From: Lacticaseibacillus zhaodongensis
Lineage (GTDB): Bacteria > Bacillota > Bacilli > Lactobacillales > Lactobacillaceae
Assembly: GCF_009687905.1 (NCBI RefSeq)
Contig: NZ_BLBG01000002.1
Span: 1-64,000 of the forward strand
DNA length: 64,000 nt
Direction of reading: 5' to 3'
Shown: positions 34,705 to 44,059 of the stretch, piece by piece
How positions within the stretch are numbered: position 1 is the first letter of the stretch
How the letters are laid out: the number at the start of each line of letters is the position of its first letter
Position numbers and translations under genes: made by a program
Notes under the pieces: generated by a model
Database searches by the model: none
Told to the model about the DNA's origin: nothing
The model's input: the letters and a program-made list of their open reading frames with translations, nothing else

Positions 34705-35310
34705 GTGGTCAACAAAATCACGGCGACAGAAGCACGCATCAAAACAGCTTTTCTTGAATTATTGAAGACAAAGACTTTTGAGAAAATCTCTGTTAGTGAT
34801 ATCAGCAAGGCTGCTGGAATCAATCGCGGAACGTTTTATCTTCACTATGTTGATAAATACGCCCTGCGTGAACACTATGAGGATGAGTTGATCGATCAGG
34901 TTAAACGGTTCTATCAGGAAGACTTTCAGGAGACGATGGTGTATCAGTCGGTCAAGGCCAACGGGGTGTTCACGTATCCGGTCGTTAAAGACATCGTGGA
35001 CCTAGTCGCTGCTGAATTTGAGTTGTTCAAAGCACTTCTGGGGCCAACTGGTGATCCGCATTTCGAGCTGCAGCTGAAGCAAATGTTGCGCGCGGCGATT
35101 GCTGTGCGCATTGACCACATCAAAGGTCAGCTGACGATGGCGAAGTATATCCCTGAAGACTATGCGTGGGAGCTCATCATCTCCGGATTGTTCAGTATCA
35201 TTAAGGTCTGGATGCAGACATCCCAAGCGGACAAAGCCCCTGAAGTATGTGCAATCATCATGAAGACGCGGTTTTTGAGCCCCTACGATCTACTCGGCAT
35301 CAGTGATTAG
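34705..35310 (+). CDS. TetR-family transcriptional regulator
   Basis: This 201-residue protein starts at GTG 34705 with AGGTGG upstream; an in-frame GTG at 34675 lacks one. The helix-turn-helix is ISVSDISKAAGINRGTFYLHYVDK, followed by a helical ligand domain of the TetR_C_7/DhaS-like kind. It is divergent from the amidohydrolase gene, which it likely represses. Confidence 0.88.
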   Translation: MVNKITATEARIKTAFLELLKTKTFEKISVSDISKAAGINRGTFYLHYVDKYALREHYEDELIDQVKRFYQEDFQETMVYQSVKANGVFTYPVVKDIVDLVAAEFELFKALLGPTGDPHFELQLKQMLRAAIAVRIDHIKGQLTMAKYIPEDYAWELIISGLFSIIKVWMQTSQADKAPEVCAIIMKTRFLSPYDLLGISD

Positions 35311-35377
35311 GCCGGTACCAGGTTTTGAAGTAGTTCATCGTGCTAAACTTTAGGCAAAAAGTGTAAGAAGGCGCAGT

Positions 35378-36070
35378 ATGAAAATAATCGGCTTATTAGG
35401 CGGCATGAGTTGGGAGAGCACCGTTACTTATTACCGCATCATTAATGAATACGTGCAGAAGCAGCTCGGCGGGGTGCACTCAGCCAAAATGGTGATTACT
35501 AGTGGTGATTTCGCCGAACTGGCGGCTATGCAGGAACGTGGCGACTGGGATCAGGCCGCGGCGTGGTTGACAGAACAAGCGCAGGCACTCAAGGCGGCCG
35601 GTGCGGACTTCATGATCATCGGCGCCAACACGATGCACAAGGTGGCGCCGCAGCTGCAAGCGGCCGTTGACTTGCCGCTGCTGCACATTGCGGACGCAAC
35701 GATTGCTGAACTGCAAAAGGCCAACATCACGCGCGTCGGCTTACTTGGTACCAAGTACACCTTGACGCAGGCCTTCTACAAGGACCGGATTGCGGCCGCT
35801 GGAATCAATGTTCTGTTGCCAGATGCGGCCGGCATCGAGACCGTCAACAAGATTATTTATGATGAACTGTGTGCGGGCAAAATTTTGCCGGCGTCCAAGC
35901 AAATTTTGCTGAAGGAAATTACGAAGATGCAGGCACAAGGGGCGCAGGGCATCATCTTGGGCTGCACCGAACTGGATCTGCAGGTCAAGCCCGAAGATAC
36001 ACAGCTGCCGGTGTTTGATACCACGGAGATTCACGCGCTGGCCGCGGCGGCACGGGCACTAGCCGACTAA
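35378..36070 (+). CDS. Aspartate/glutamate racemase family protein
   Basis: This 230-residue protein begins KIIGLLGGMSWESTVTYYR, as in the YgeA group. The second catalytic Cys is present (LGCTELDLQV). At the first site the motif reads IGANTMHK, with Ala where many racemases have Cys; the E. coli YgeA group has Thr there. Thus the enzyme may be one-sided or use another base. It probably acts on L/D-amino acids. Confidence 0.88.
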   Translation: MKIIGLLGGMSWESTVTYYRIINEYVQKQLGGVHSAKMVITSGDFAELAAMQERGDWDQAAAWLTEQAQALKAAGADFMIIGANTMHKVAPQLQAAVDLPLLHIADATIAELQKANITRVGLLGTKYTLTQAFYKDRIAAAGINVLLPDAAGIETVNKIIYDELCAGKILPASKQILLKEITKMQAQGAQGIILGCTELDLQVKPEDTQLPVFDTTEIHALAAAARALAD

Positions 36071-36081
36071 ATACAATTCAA

Positions 36082-36126
36082 AAAGACCGTTTCGACATGC
36101 TGTTGCTGTCGAAACGGTCTTTGTTT
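36082..36126. terminator. Bidirectional terminator
   Basis: AAAGACCGTTTCGAC and GTCGAAACGGTCTTT form a perfect 15-bp stem between the convergent racemase and MFS genes. Confidence 0.9.
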
Positions 36127-37333
36127 AGTCATCAGTTACAGGGGGCTGTTGCCGCTTGTTGCGCACCGCCTGCCAGGCCAACCAGCTGAAGACCACGATC
36201 AGCAGCACGCCGAGGACGGTGTAGGTGTGCGCATTCCACGCGTGAATGAACTGGCCGAAGAACATGTTACTCAGCGGCGCGACGCCATCGAACACCAGGA
36301 AAATCAGGCCGATGACGCGCCCGAGCATTGGCCGTGGCGTCACCGCCTGCATCAGCGTGGACAAGCTGGAGAACAGTTGCGAATCAAAGAAACCGCTGAT
36401 GAACGCGATTGCTAGCCACAACGGGTGGGTCAGGTGGAAGCCAAGGTAAATCAGCAGGAGGGCCAAAACGATTTGCTCCAGGTAGAGCTGCAGCGTAGAG
36501 ACAGCGCGCTTCTGCGTCGCAATCAGAATGCCGCCAAGAATGCCACCGACCGCGGATAATAGCAGAAAGTTGGAATAAGCGGTCGGCTGGCCGGCGAAGC
36601 GTTGGTCGGCGATGAACGGCGCCGTCAGCAGGAACCCGGACGCGCAAAAGTTGTACGCACCGAGCGCAAGCATCAGCTCGGTCAGCTGCCGACTTTTGAA
36701 GACGAAGCTGAGGCCGGAGATGGTGTCGCCGATGAGGTGAGATTTTGCCTGCACCGGTTTGAAACGCGGCGCCTTGATGGACGCGTTCAGGAGGGCCGCA
36801 ACAAAGTACGAGCCGGCGTTCACCAGCATGAAGCCTTGGAACCCAAGCATTTTGCTGGCGAGCAGGAGGCCACCAACCATTGGTGCCACGACGCTGGCCA
36901 TCGAAAAGGCCGTGTTGGCAATGGCGTTGAAGCTCTGCAATGCGCTTGGGGCAATCACGTCCGGTGTCAGGGCTTTGGCTGCCGGATAGTTGATGGCGGT
37001 CATCAAATCCAGCACCGCGGTGACAAAAATCAGCAGCCAGGTTTGCGGGTTTGCCGGCGTGATCAGCCACGCACCGAGCAGACAGGCCGCAGCAGCCAGG
37101 GCGTCGCAAGCGATGAGCACCAACTTGCGGTCGTGGTGATCAACGAGGGATGCGCCGACAACATCGCCGACGATGTACATGATGCCCCCGATCCCGGTCA
37201 CGAGGCCGACCAGCTTGGTGTCGCCGGTGGCCTTGACCAGTAACCAGTTTAAACCGAGTAGGAAGATTGCGGAGCCGAGCTGCGAGATGAAGGGACTTAA
37301 GATTAATTGGTAGTTAATGCGTTTCTTTTTCAT
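36125..37333 (-). CDS. MFS transporter
   Basis: This 402-residue protein has about 12 hydrophobic segments and the MFS-type GxxxD...RK loop (VDHHDRKLVLIA). It starts at ATG 37333 (MKKKRINYQLIL); an in-frame start at 37387 has no better ribosome binding site. It resembles the MefA/NreB-like efflux group of drug transporters. The substrate is unknown. Confidence 0.88.
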   Translation of the reverse strand: MKKKRINYQLILSPFISQLGSAIFLLGLNWLLVKATGDTKLVGLVTGIGGIMYIVGDVVGASLVDHHDRKLVLIACDALAAAACLLGAWLITPANPQTWLLIFVTAVLDLMTAINYPAAKALTPDVIAPSALQSFNAIANTAFSMASVVAPMVGGLLLASKMLGFQGFMLVNAGSYFVAALLNASIKAPRFKPVQAKSHLIGDTISGLSFVFKSRQLTELMLALGAYNFCASGFLLTAPFIADQRFAGQPTAYSNFLLLSAVGGILGGILIATQKRAVSTLQLYLEQIVLALLLIYLGFHLTHPLWLAIAFISGFFDSQLFSSLSTLMQAVTPRPMLGRVIGLIFLVFDGVAPLSNMFFGQFIHAWNAHTYTVLGVLLIVVFSWLAWQAVRNKRQQPPVTDD

Positions 37334-37417
37334 AGCGTTAATTAAACATCCAATTTCCAGATTGTATGACGGCAGTGGTGCGCACAAGCTGTCGCCCTTA
37401 AGTTGCTAGCAAATAGT

Positions 37418-38281
37418 TTAGCCCTGCTCGTTGATTTTGGCGACAGTCTCGTAGTTCGTCTTGAGGTGCACGAGGTTGCGCTGATAATCACGCGCGTACA
37501 TGATGTTGAACAGGACGTCGAGCAGGTATTCGAAGGTGGCCTGCGAGGAGAAGGTGCTGACCTTAACCGCGGTGTCATTCTCGTCCTGACTGGCAACCAA
37601 GCTGGCATCAGCCCACGCCAACTGTGCGGATTGCGCATTGCCGGTGATCACCAGTGTCGGCACCTGGTGTTTGTGCAGTAACTGCAGGTATTGAATGTGC
37701 TTGCTGGAGTTGCCGCCATAAGATAGGAAGACCGCGCAGTCGGTGGGCCGGATCGCCGCGGCGTTCCACGCGCCGTCGTTATACTCTTCGGCGATGACGG
37801 CCACCCGCGCGACCTTGACCAACTTGCTCTGAAAGCTGCGGGCCCGGATCTGCGAGTCGCCGTCCGCAAACAGGTAGATGCGGTCGGCTTTGGTGAGGAT
37901 ATTTGCCGCGGCACCCAGCTCCTGCTCGTTCAGCTGGGCAAAAGCGTGCGCGACCGCGGTCGTGGTGAGGTCCGCCATCTTTTTGGCAATCGTCAGGGGT
38001 GAATCGCCGGGCGTGAAGGGAAAATTGGCGTTCACTTCCTGGACGGTCAGGGCCTGTCGCTGCGCCTCTTTGCTCAGTTGGTTACGAAAATCACGAAAGC
38101 CGGTGAAGCCCAGCTTTTTGGTGAAGCGCACCACGGCGGAGTGGGAAGTGTAAGACGCGGCGGCGAGTTGCTGAATCGTGATGGTCGGGACGTCATCAAG
38201 GTGCTTTAGAATGTAGTCCCGCAGTCGCTCCTCAGTTGCGGTTAGGTTGTTCGCAGTTTTTAATTGATCAGTTAATAACAT
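37418..38281 (-). CDS. MurR/RpiR-family transcriptional regulator
   Basis: This 287-residue protein has an N-terminal RpiR helix-turn-helix (ITIQQLAAASYTSHSAVVRFTKKLGF) and a C-terminal SIS sugar-isomerase-fold domain that senses sugar phosphates. ATG 38281 follows GGAGG. It is divergent from a Gfo/Idh oxidoreductase gene; a GAACAAAATGTTC dyad (38296-38308) lies in between. Confidence 0.92.
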   Translation of the reverse strand: MLLTDQLKTANNLTATEERLRDYILKHLDDVPTITIQQLAAASYTSHSAVVRFTKKLGFTGFRDFRNQLSKEAQRQALTVQEVNANFPFTPGDSPLTIAKKMADLTTTAVAHAFAQLNEQELGAAANILTKADRIYLFADGDSQIRARSFQSKLVKVARVAVIAEEYNDGAWNAAAIRPTDCAVFLSYGGNSSKHIQYLQLLHKHQVPTLVITGNAQSAQLAWADASLVASQDENDTAVKVSTFSSQATFEYLLDVLFNIMYARDYQRNLVHLKTNYETVAKINEQG

Positions 38282-38295
38282 TGATAAACTCCTCC

Positions 38296-38308
38296 GAACA
38301 AAATGTTC
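38296..38308. promoter_or_regulatory. Candidate RpiR operator
   Basis: GAAC-AAAAT-GTTC is a short dyad directly upstream of the RpiR-family gene. Confidence 0.35.
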
Positions 38309-38425
38309 AAAATCAGCCGGTTTGAGGGCCAAAATTGTGAACGAAACGGCCAGAAACCTGTCCAGACATGAATTTTGCCAGTCCGGCCCCTATACTGAAG
38401 GTGTTGAGCAGAAAGAGGTAAACGC

Positions 38426-39481
38426 ATGAAACAATTAACGATTGGTTTTATCGGCAATGGTAAGAGTGCAAACCGTTACCACTTGCCATTTATCATGAAG
38501 CTTCAGGACAGAATCAAGGTCAAGACGATTTACGCCCGGCACATTACGGACAAGTGGCAAAAGCTGCCTAGCATCAACTATACCACTGATATTAATGACC
38601 TCTATGCTGACCCGGAGATTCAGTTGATTGTCTTGTCGGTGCCGGCTGCGGTGCATTACCGGTTGGCTAAAGACGTGCTGAACCACGGTAAGAATGTGCT
38701 GGTGGAGAAGCCGTTCACGACGACCGCTGCGGAAGCGCGCGAGTTGTTTGCCCTAGCGAAACAGAAGCATTTGCTCATCCAATGCTATCAGAACCGGCGT
38801 TACGATTCAGACTTTCTGACGGTGCAGAAGGTAATCGCCAGCGGCAAGTTGGGTGACCTGCTTGAAGTTGAGTCCACTTACGATTATTATCGACCACAGG
38901 TACCTGAAAGTCAGGACCATTTTGCCATTGAAAACAGCTACCTGTACGGGCACGCCTGCCACACTCTGGACCAGATCATCTCCTATTTTGGCCGTCCCGA
39001 TTCGACGCATTACGATGTTCGCCAGCTGCTCGGGCCGCAGCGCATGAATGATTATTTCGACATCGACATGTATTACGGCGTCATGAAGGTGTCCGTGAAG
39101 TCGAGTTACTTCCGGCTAGTACCACGGCCGAGCTTCACGGTGTACGGCAAAAAGGGTGTCTTCGTCAAGCAGGCAATGGACCGTCAAGAAGTTGATCTGA
39201 AGCATTTTTACATGCCAAGTCACGCGGACTTCGGCATCGACCGGCCGGAAGATTACGGCACGCTGACGTACATTGATGCGGCTGGTCAGTATCACCAAGA
39301 AAAGGTTGTCTCGGAAGTTGGCGATTACAGTCGCGTCTACCAAGGATTGTACGATGCGATTATCAATGGCAAGCCGAAGACAGTCAAGGACGAAGAGACG
39401 ATTCTGCAGATGGAGATGCTCGAGACTGGGATCAAGGAGATTACCGAGTCTGGTGCTAACGCCGCTGCGAAGTTGGATTAA
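38426..39481 (+). CDS. Gfo/Idh/MocA-family NAD(P)-dependent oxidoreductase
   Basis: This 351-residue protein has the Rossmann motif IGFIGNGKSANRYHLP and the EKPF signature (VLVEKPFTT) with its catalytic Lys. It acts on a sugar or sugar derivative. The divergent RpiR regulator suggests use of an amino-sugar or other phosphosugar pathway. It is of usual length. Confidence 0.92.
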   Translation: MKQLTIGFIGNGKSANRYHLPFIMKLQDRIKVKTIYARHITDKWQKLPSINYTTDINDLYADPEIQLIVLSVPAAVHYRLAKDVLNHGKNVLVEKPFTTTAAEARELFALAKQKHLLIQCYQNRRYDSDFLTVQKVIASGKLGDLLEVESTYDYYRPQVPESQDHFAIENSYLYGHACHTLDQIISYFGRPDSTHYDVRQLLGPQRMNDYFDIDMYYGVMKVSVKSSYFRLVPRPSFTVYGKKGVFVKQAMDRQEVDLKHFYMPSHADFGIDRPEDYGTLTYIDAAGQYHQEKVVSEVGDYSRVYQGLYDAIINGKPKTVKDEETILQMEMLETGIKEITESGANAAAKLD

Positions 39482-39505
39482 GTCCAATAGTTCCTCCCTA
39501 ATTAG

Positions 39506-39550
39506 AGTGACCACCCCGGCAGAATTGGGCTGCTGGGGTGGTCACTTTTT
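39506..39550 (+). terminator. Terminator after the Gfo/Idh gene
   Basis: AGTGACCACCCC pairs perfectly with GGGGTGGTCACT and is followed by T5. Confidence 0.9.
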
Positions 39551-39594
39551 GCGTGGCGAGATTGTCTGAGTTGGCACGGGTGAGCGGCTTTTTG

Positions 39595-39817
39595 GCCAAA
39601 ACGGCTATAGGACATATAAAAAAATATGCGCAGGACCCGCTACAAACGTTGATGTGGCGGGGGTTACAGCAATCGGTTAAAATATGGCCCGGGTGCTGCG
39701 ACAGTTTTGCTAAATATGGCTTATCCCAATACTTGCCAAGCGCGCAAATGCAGACGGGGCAAGGAATTGCTGGCCATATTGCGCCTTTTTGAAAATATGT
39801 CCTAAGCAAGTTTTGGC
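39595..39817. other. Large structured inverted-repeat element (possible RNA gene or MITE-like element)
   Basis: The outer stem joins GCCAAAAC...TAGGACATAT (39595-39617) to ATATGTCCTA...GTTTTGGC (39795-39817), continuing inwards through a TGCGC pair. Inside are a CCCGCTAC/GTGGCGGG hairpin (39636-39661), an AATATGGCC/GGCCATATT stem (39681-39780) and a nested CTTGCC/GGCAAG hairpin (39732-39763). No credible ORF is present. No target duplication was seen at its ends. Confidence 0.5.
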
Positions 39818-39953
39818 ATTTATGGCTCTGGGGCGTTGCGACTCAGGCAGGTGCAGCGCACAGACTTTTCCAGCAATTCATACGGCCGGCTGGTACCCGC
39901 GCGCGCGTCGGTGTATGGTTTAAGTAAGCGAATTCACAAAGGAGACTTCGATC

Positions 39954-41126
39954 ATGCTCAATTACCGTTTAACGACCACAGACGACCAGCTCCAGTTCTA
40001 TCAGCTCTACCTGTACGCCTTCAATGGTGCGGACACGCAGCAGCGCCGGGCGTTCTTCAACCCGCGTTACGAGCACGCGCTAACGTACGGTATCAAGGAG
40101 GACGGCCAGCTGGTCAGCGGCTTGTACTCACTGCCGTTTACGGTGAACTTCCATGGCCGGCGCTACCACATGAACGGAATTGGCGACGTGATGTCCGCAC
40201 CGGAGTATTCCGGCCGCGGCGGGGCGAGCCAGCTGCTGCGGGCGGCGCTGCAGGACATGGATGCGGCCGGCGTGGAGCTGTCTTACCTCGCACCGTTTTC
40301 CTTGACCTTCTACCGGCGTTTCGGCTATGAACAAGTGTTTAACCACATTGAATACCGCATCGCCAGCCGGGATTTTGCACTGGCGCGGAGTGCGGCGACC
40401 GGTACAATTGAGCGGGGACCGCTGAGCAAAATGGCGCCGGCCATCAAGCCGCTGTACGTGCGCAGTGCTATTAGCCAGCGCGGCGGCGTTGAGCGGCCCG
40501 ACTGGTGGTGGGACTACCTCTACCTGCGCAACCGCTGGGACGCCGCCGTTTACCGCGACGCCAGTGGGGTGGCACAAGGCTACCTGATTTACAGTCGCGA
40601 GAGTGAGCAGCTCGTAATCAAGGAGTTTGTTGCCGCGACGAATGCCGCCCGCCAGCAACTGCTTGGCTTCGTGGCTAAGCACAAGGTAACCTTCAAGGAG
40701 CTAGTCTACGACGCCCCCGACACGGACTTGTGGGCGGATTACTTGCCAAATGCGGACGCGGTGGAGGCAACTATTAAGCCGTACATGATGGCGCGGATTG
40801 TGAACCTGCCGGCATTCATGCGTAAGTATCCGCTGGCTGCGGGTACGCAGGCGGATGTCACGTTTAAGCTGCGTGACGACACGATTGCGGCCAACGACGG
40901 CTACTGGCGCTTGCAAGTCGGGGCGGGCAAAATTGAGCTAACGCAGGTTGAGGCAACGCCAGCCGCGGCACAAATGTCAATTCAACGGCTGAGTCAGATT
41001 TTACTCGGTGCGCAGTCGGCGACGGCACTGCGGGCACGGGGCCAGATTGTGGCAACAGCGGCGCAGGCGGCCCAGCTTGATGCAGTGCGGGTGAAGCAGA
41101 CACCGGCATTAGTAGATTACTTTTAG
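39954..41126 (+). CDS. Eis-like GNAT N-acetyltransferase
   Basis: This 390-residue protein has two GNAT-type domains followed by an SCP2-like C-terminal domain, the layout of Eis proteins. Motif A is visible as VMSAPEYSGRGGASQLLRAAL and the C-terminus ends ...PALVDYF with a terminal carboxylate that acts in Eis catalysis. Substrates of such enzymes include amines and aminoglycosides. AAAGGAG precedes ATG 39954. Confidence 0.88.
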   Translation: MLNYRLTTTDDQLQFYQLYLYAFNGADTQQRRAFFNPRYEHALTYGIKEDGQLVSGLYSLPFTVNFHGRRYHMNGIGDVMSAPEYSGRGGASQLLRAALQDMDAAGVELSYLAPFSLTFYRRFGYEQVFNHIEYRIASRDFALARSAATGTIERGPLSKMAPAIKPLYVRSAISQRGGVERPDWWWDYLYLRNRWDAAVYRDASGVAQGYLIYSRESEQLVIKEFVAATNAARQQLLGFVAKHKVTFKELVYDAPDTDLWADYLPNADAVEATIKPYMMARIVNLPAFMRKYPLAAGTQADVTFKLRDDTIAANDGYWRLQVGAGKIELTQVEATPAAAQMSIQRLSQILLGAQSATALRARGQIVATAAQAAQLDAVRVKQTPALVDYF

Positions 41127-41131
41127 AAAAT

Positions 41132-41195
41132 CAAGCCAAACAGGTTTGGCTTGGCAGAAGCAGGGAGTGAGACTGATCACCCCCTGCTTCTTTGT
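41132..41195 (+). terminator. Tandem terminator hairpins after the Eis-like gene
   Basis: AAGCCAAAC-AG-GTTTGGCTT is followed by GAAGCAGGG...CCCTGCTTC with a TTTG tail. Confidence 0.75.
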
Positions 41196-41391
41196 CATGG
41201 AACGGCGGATGCATAGAAGCAATACGCCTCTGATAATCTGCTGCGTTGCAGATATGAGAAACGTGTCTGTACTCCTGGTTGTTAGCGCTCCCAGGGTGTA
41301 CAACGAATAATGTTAAGAAGCTATGCTAACCTTTTTTTATCCAAACGGTGGGTATGTGCTTAATAAATGTGATTAACTCGGAGGCTTTTAA

Positions 41392-43980
41392 ATGAGGAAG
41401 AAGACAATTTTCGGATTAGCGACTGCAGCTGTTCTCGCTGGCTTAGCGGTCACGAGCACTAACACTTCGCCAGTACACGCGGCGGCTGGTGATCCGGCAC
41501 CAGATTCTGGGAATACGCAAAAAGCACCGGACTTATCAGCCCTGAAAGCGGCAAATGACCAGGCAAAGGCAGACGAAGCCGCCGCACAGACTGCTTATAC
41601 AGAAGCACAAAACAACGCGAATAGTGCACAGTTGGCGCTGACTAAAGCGCAGAGTAATTTAGTTACTGCACAAGACAATCTGAAGGCTGCGCAGGCGGCA
41701 ACTCCAGAAGCAATTCAGCAAGCCCGGGAAGCTGTGGACCAAGCTAAGAAGGCAGTCACAACTGCTCAGAGTGCCGACGACAATGCCGCGGGTGATCTAG
41801 CAACTGCCCAAAAGAATCTGGCCGACAAACAGGCGACCCTGAAGACAGCAACAGATGCTTTGACCGCACAGCAAGCTAAGGTCACTGCAGCAGAGAATAC
41901 GGAGAAACAGGCCGCTGCAGACGCAACCGGTGATAGTTCTGCGGTCCAGAACGCACAGACAGCGGTTGATAGTGATAATGCGAAGGTCGATAGCGCAAAG
42001 AGTGCCCAGGACGCTGCACAAAAAGACTTGGCTAAGGCAAAGGATAACGCGGGTAAGGACATCAAGTTACCTGATGCTACATTTAAAGGCCGTCCACAAA
42101 CTCCGGGCAACATGTTTGAGCAAGATACTAACGCTGTTAAGGCAGTACTTGAACTGCGTAGAGAGGGTAATTATGAAGACGACGGTGGTAATGCAGATAT
42201 CAATAATCCAAATTACCAGGGCTATACTTCGACTAATGCGGAAGACAGTGTGACATTTACACGGAACGACGATAGAAGTACTTTTTTCTCAGCTGCTCAA
42301 CTTAAGCGAATCGCAGAAATTTTTGTCGGCACGCTGAATGACGCCCGGACTGAGTTGGGGGAGACACCAATTTTTACAATCAGCAATTTAAGTCAGGCTA
42401 GGGCGATGAACTGGGCAAGCCATACTGCAAGTGGTTCCGATGTGAATCCAGGTGATGGCAACCTGATTAATGTTCAGCAGCAGCAGGCCAACGCTACGAC
42501 GTATCATGGTGATTATATCGATGGCGAAACTGTCGTCATGAGCATGATGAAAAACTTTGGTAGCTACTTGGATTATGCATCAGCCCAGGGTTTGGCCTTG
42601 GGATGGGCCTCAGGAAGTTTCGGCGCACATCCAAAAACTCCAATATATGACATATTACTAGACACACCAGCGGGGACAACATCCGTAGAAATTGGTGTAG
42701 CGATTGCTAAGAACCAGGGAATGCTTTGGTACTACCAGACATACGCTGGTAATGAGCCAACCGAGTTCACGGTCAATGGTGGTGCACCGCAGAAAGTCGT
42801 AACGGAGACGCCTAGTGTCAACAAGATTGTTGCTGAAGAACAGGCTGCCTACGATCAAGAAGTCGCTGCTGCCAGTCCTGAAGCGGCACAGGCCAAACTG
42901 CAGCAGGCCACGGATGCACTGACTGCCGCACAAGCTCAGCTTACTAAGGACACGCAGGCACTTGAAGCAGCCACCAAGTCCGCAACAGCAAGCGATGCTA
43001 CGAAGCAGCAGGCATTAGCAGATGCAAAGCAAGCCGTAATCAACGCCCAGAACGAGTTGGCAACAGTAGCCAAAGCTAAAGATGCTGCCGCCGCAGATGT
43101 TCAGTCTGCAACAAGCACCACAGCCGCAGCTCAGGGTGATAAGGATAAAACGGCCCAAGCGCTGGCTGATGCACAATCAGCTCTTTCTGCCGCTGAGAAG
43201 AAACTTTCTGCTTTGACCGCAGCCGCAGCCAATGTGACTAAAGCAAGCGAATCTGTAGCTAATGCCCAGAAAGCCGTCGATGACCTGAGCAAGACCCAGG
43301 CAACTACGGCAAGTGCGGCAGCGAAGGATAAAGCCGCTCTGCAGGCTGCCATCGCCAAGCAAGCCGCCGCACAAAAGGCATTTGATCAAGAATACGCTGC
43401 TGAACACCCAAGTGCGCCGATTATCTTCAATGGGGAGGAGAGTACCATTAGCACTACTGCAACTGTTAACTCGCCTAAGCCAGGCAACACTGATGATTCA
43501 AAGACCAAGCAAGCTGCCACTTATTTCCGGGGTGTAGCAACGATTGCAAAGGGTGGCGCTGTAGTTTACGATGGCAATTTCCAGGCAACTAGCCGCGTAC
43601 TTAGTGCGGGAACAAATTGGAAGTCATTTGCCGTTGTGATTGGCAAAGACGGACGGGAGTACTATGACCTGGGCGGAAATCAGTACGTCCTGGTAAGCGC
43701 CGTTTCCTTAGCAGTTAAGACCAAGACACCGGCTGCCGCAACCAGCAAGGCGCAGACCAAATTGCACGCAATCGCCCACATTAACTACGTACCTGGATAT
43801 GGGATTCAGGTATGGCACGGTGATTTCAAGACAATGGCGCGGAATGCTGACGGGAGTCTGAAGAAGCTCGGCGACCAGACGAACTGGAAGGTCTTCGGCG
43901 TCGTCACGGACAAGGGCCACGTATTCTACAACCTTGGTGGTGATCAGTTTATTGATGCCGCCTATGTAACATTGCGTTAG
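41392..43980 (+). CDS. Secreted SEC10/PgrA-like protein: coiled coils, CAP domain and two SLAP-type repeats
   Basis: This 862-residue protein has a signal peptide (RKKTIFGLATAAVLAGL, cut near VHA-AAG), an Ala/Lys/Gln-rich coiled coil (about 50-220), a CAP/SCP-like domain (about 295-460; IFVGTLNDARTELGE and LSQARAMNWASHTAS), a second coiled coil (about 480-670) and two C-terminal surface-layer-type repeats (about 715-785 and 790-862, each ending in a YxLGGxQFV/I motif). There is no LPXTG, so the SLAP repeats likely hold it to the cell wall. This is the layout of SEC10/PgrA surface exclusion-domain proteins of lactobacilli. It may act in adhesion or in mating exclusion. Confidence 0.85.
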   Translation: MRKKTIFGLATAAVLAGLAVTSTNTSPVHAAAGDPAPDSGNTQKAPDLSALKAANDQAKADEAAAQTAYTEAQNNANSAQLALTKAQSNLVTAQDNLKAAQAATPEAIQQAREAVDQAKKAVTTAQSADDNAAGDLATAQKNLADKQATLKTATDALTAQQAKVTAAENTEKQAAADATGDSSAVQNAQTAVDSDNAKVDSAKSAQDAAQKDLAKAKDNAGKDIKLPDATFKGRPQTPGNMFEQDTNAVKAVLELRREGNYEDDGGNADINNPNYQGYTSTNAEDSVTFTRNDDRSTFFSAAQLKRIAEIFVGTLNDARTELGETPIFTISNLSQARAMNWASHTASGSDVNPGDGNLINVQQQQANATTYHGDYIDGETVVMSMMKNFGSYLDYASAQGLALGWASGSFGAHPKTPIYDILLDTPAGTTSVEIGVAIAKNQGMLWYYQTYAGNEPTEFTVNGGAPQKVVTETPSVNKIVAEEQAAYDQEVAAASPEAAQAKLQQATDALTAAQAQLTKDTQALEAATKSATASDATKQQALADAKQAVINAQNELATVAKAKDAAAADVQSATSTTAAAQGDKDKTAQALADAQSALSAAEKKLSALTAAAANVTKASESVANAQKAVDDLSKTQATTASAAAKDKAALQAAIAKQAAAQKAFDQEYAAEHPSAPIIFNGEESTISTTATVNSPKPGNTDDSKTKQAATYFRGVATIAKGGAVVYDGNFQATSRVLSAGTNWKSFAVVIGKDGREYYDLGGNQYVLVSAVSLAVKTKTPAAATSKAQTKLHAIAHINYVPGYGIQVWHGDFKTMARNADGSLKKLGDQTNWKVFGVVTDKGHVFYNLGGDQFIDAAYVTLR

Positions 43981-43994
43981 AATTAATCCGAATA

Positions 43995-44036
43995 AATACG
44001 GGCCATCACCCCAACTTGAGGTGGTGGCCCGTATTT
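43995..44036. terminator. Bidirectional terminator
   Basis: AATACGGGCCATCACC and GGTGGTGGCCCGTATT form a near-perfect 16-bp stem between convergent genes. Confidence 0.9.
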
Positions 44037-44059
44037 GTCGTGCACCGGTGTGCTTCGAA

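Noticed and set aside
36149-37243. Long antisense frames over the MFS gene
   Set aside because: They follow the GC-rich codon pattern of the real gene and show no domains.
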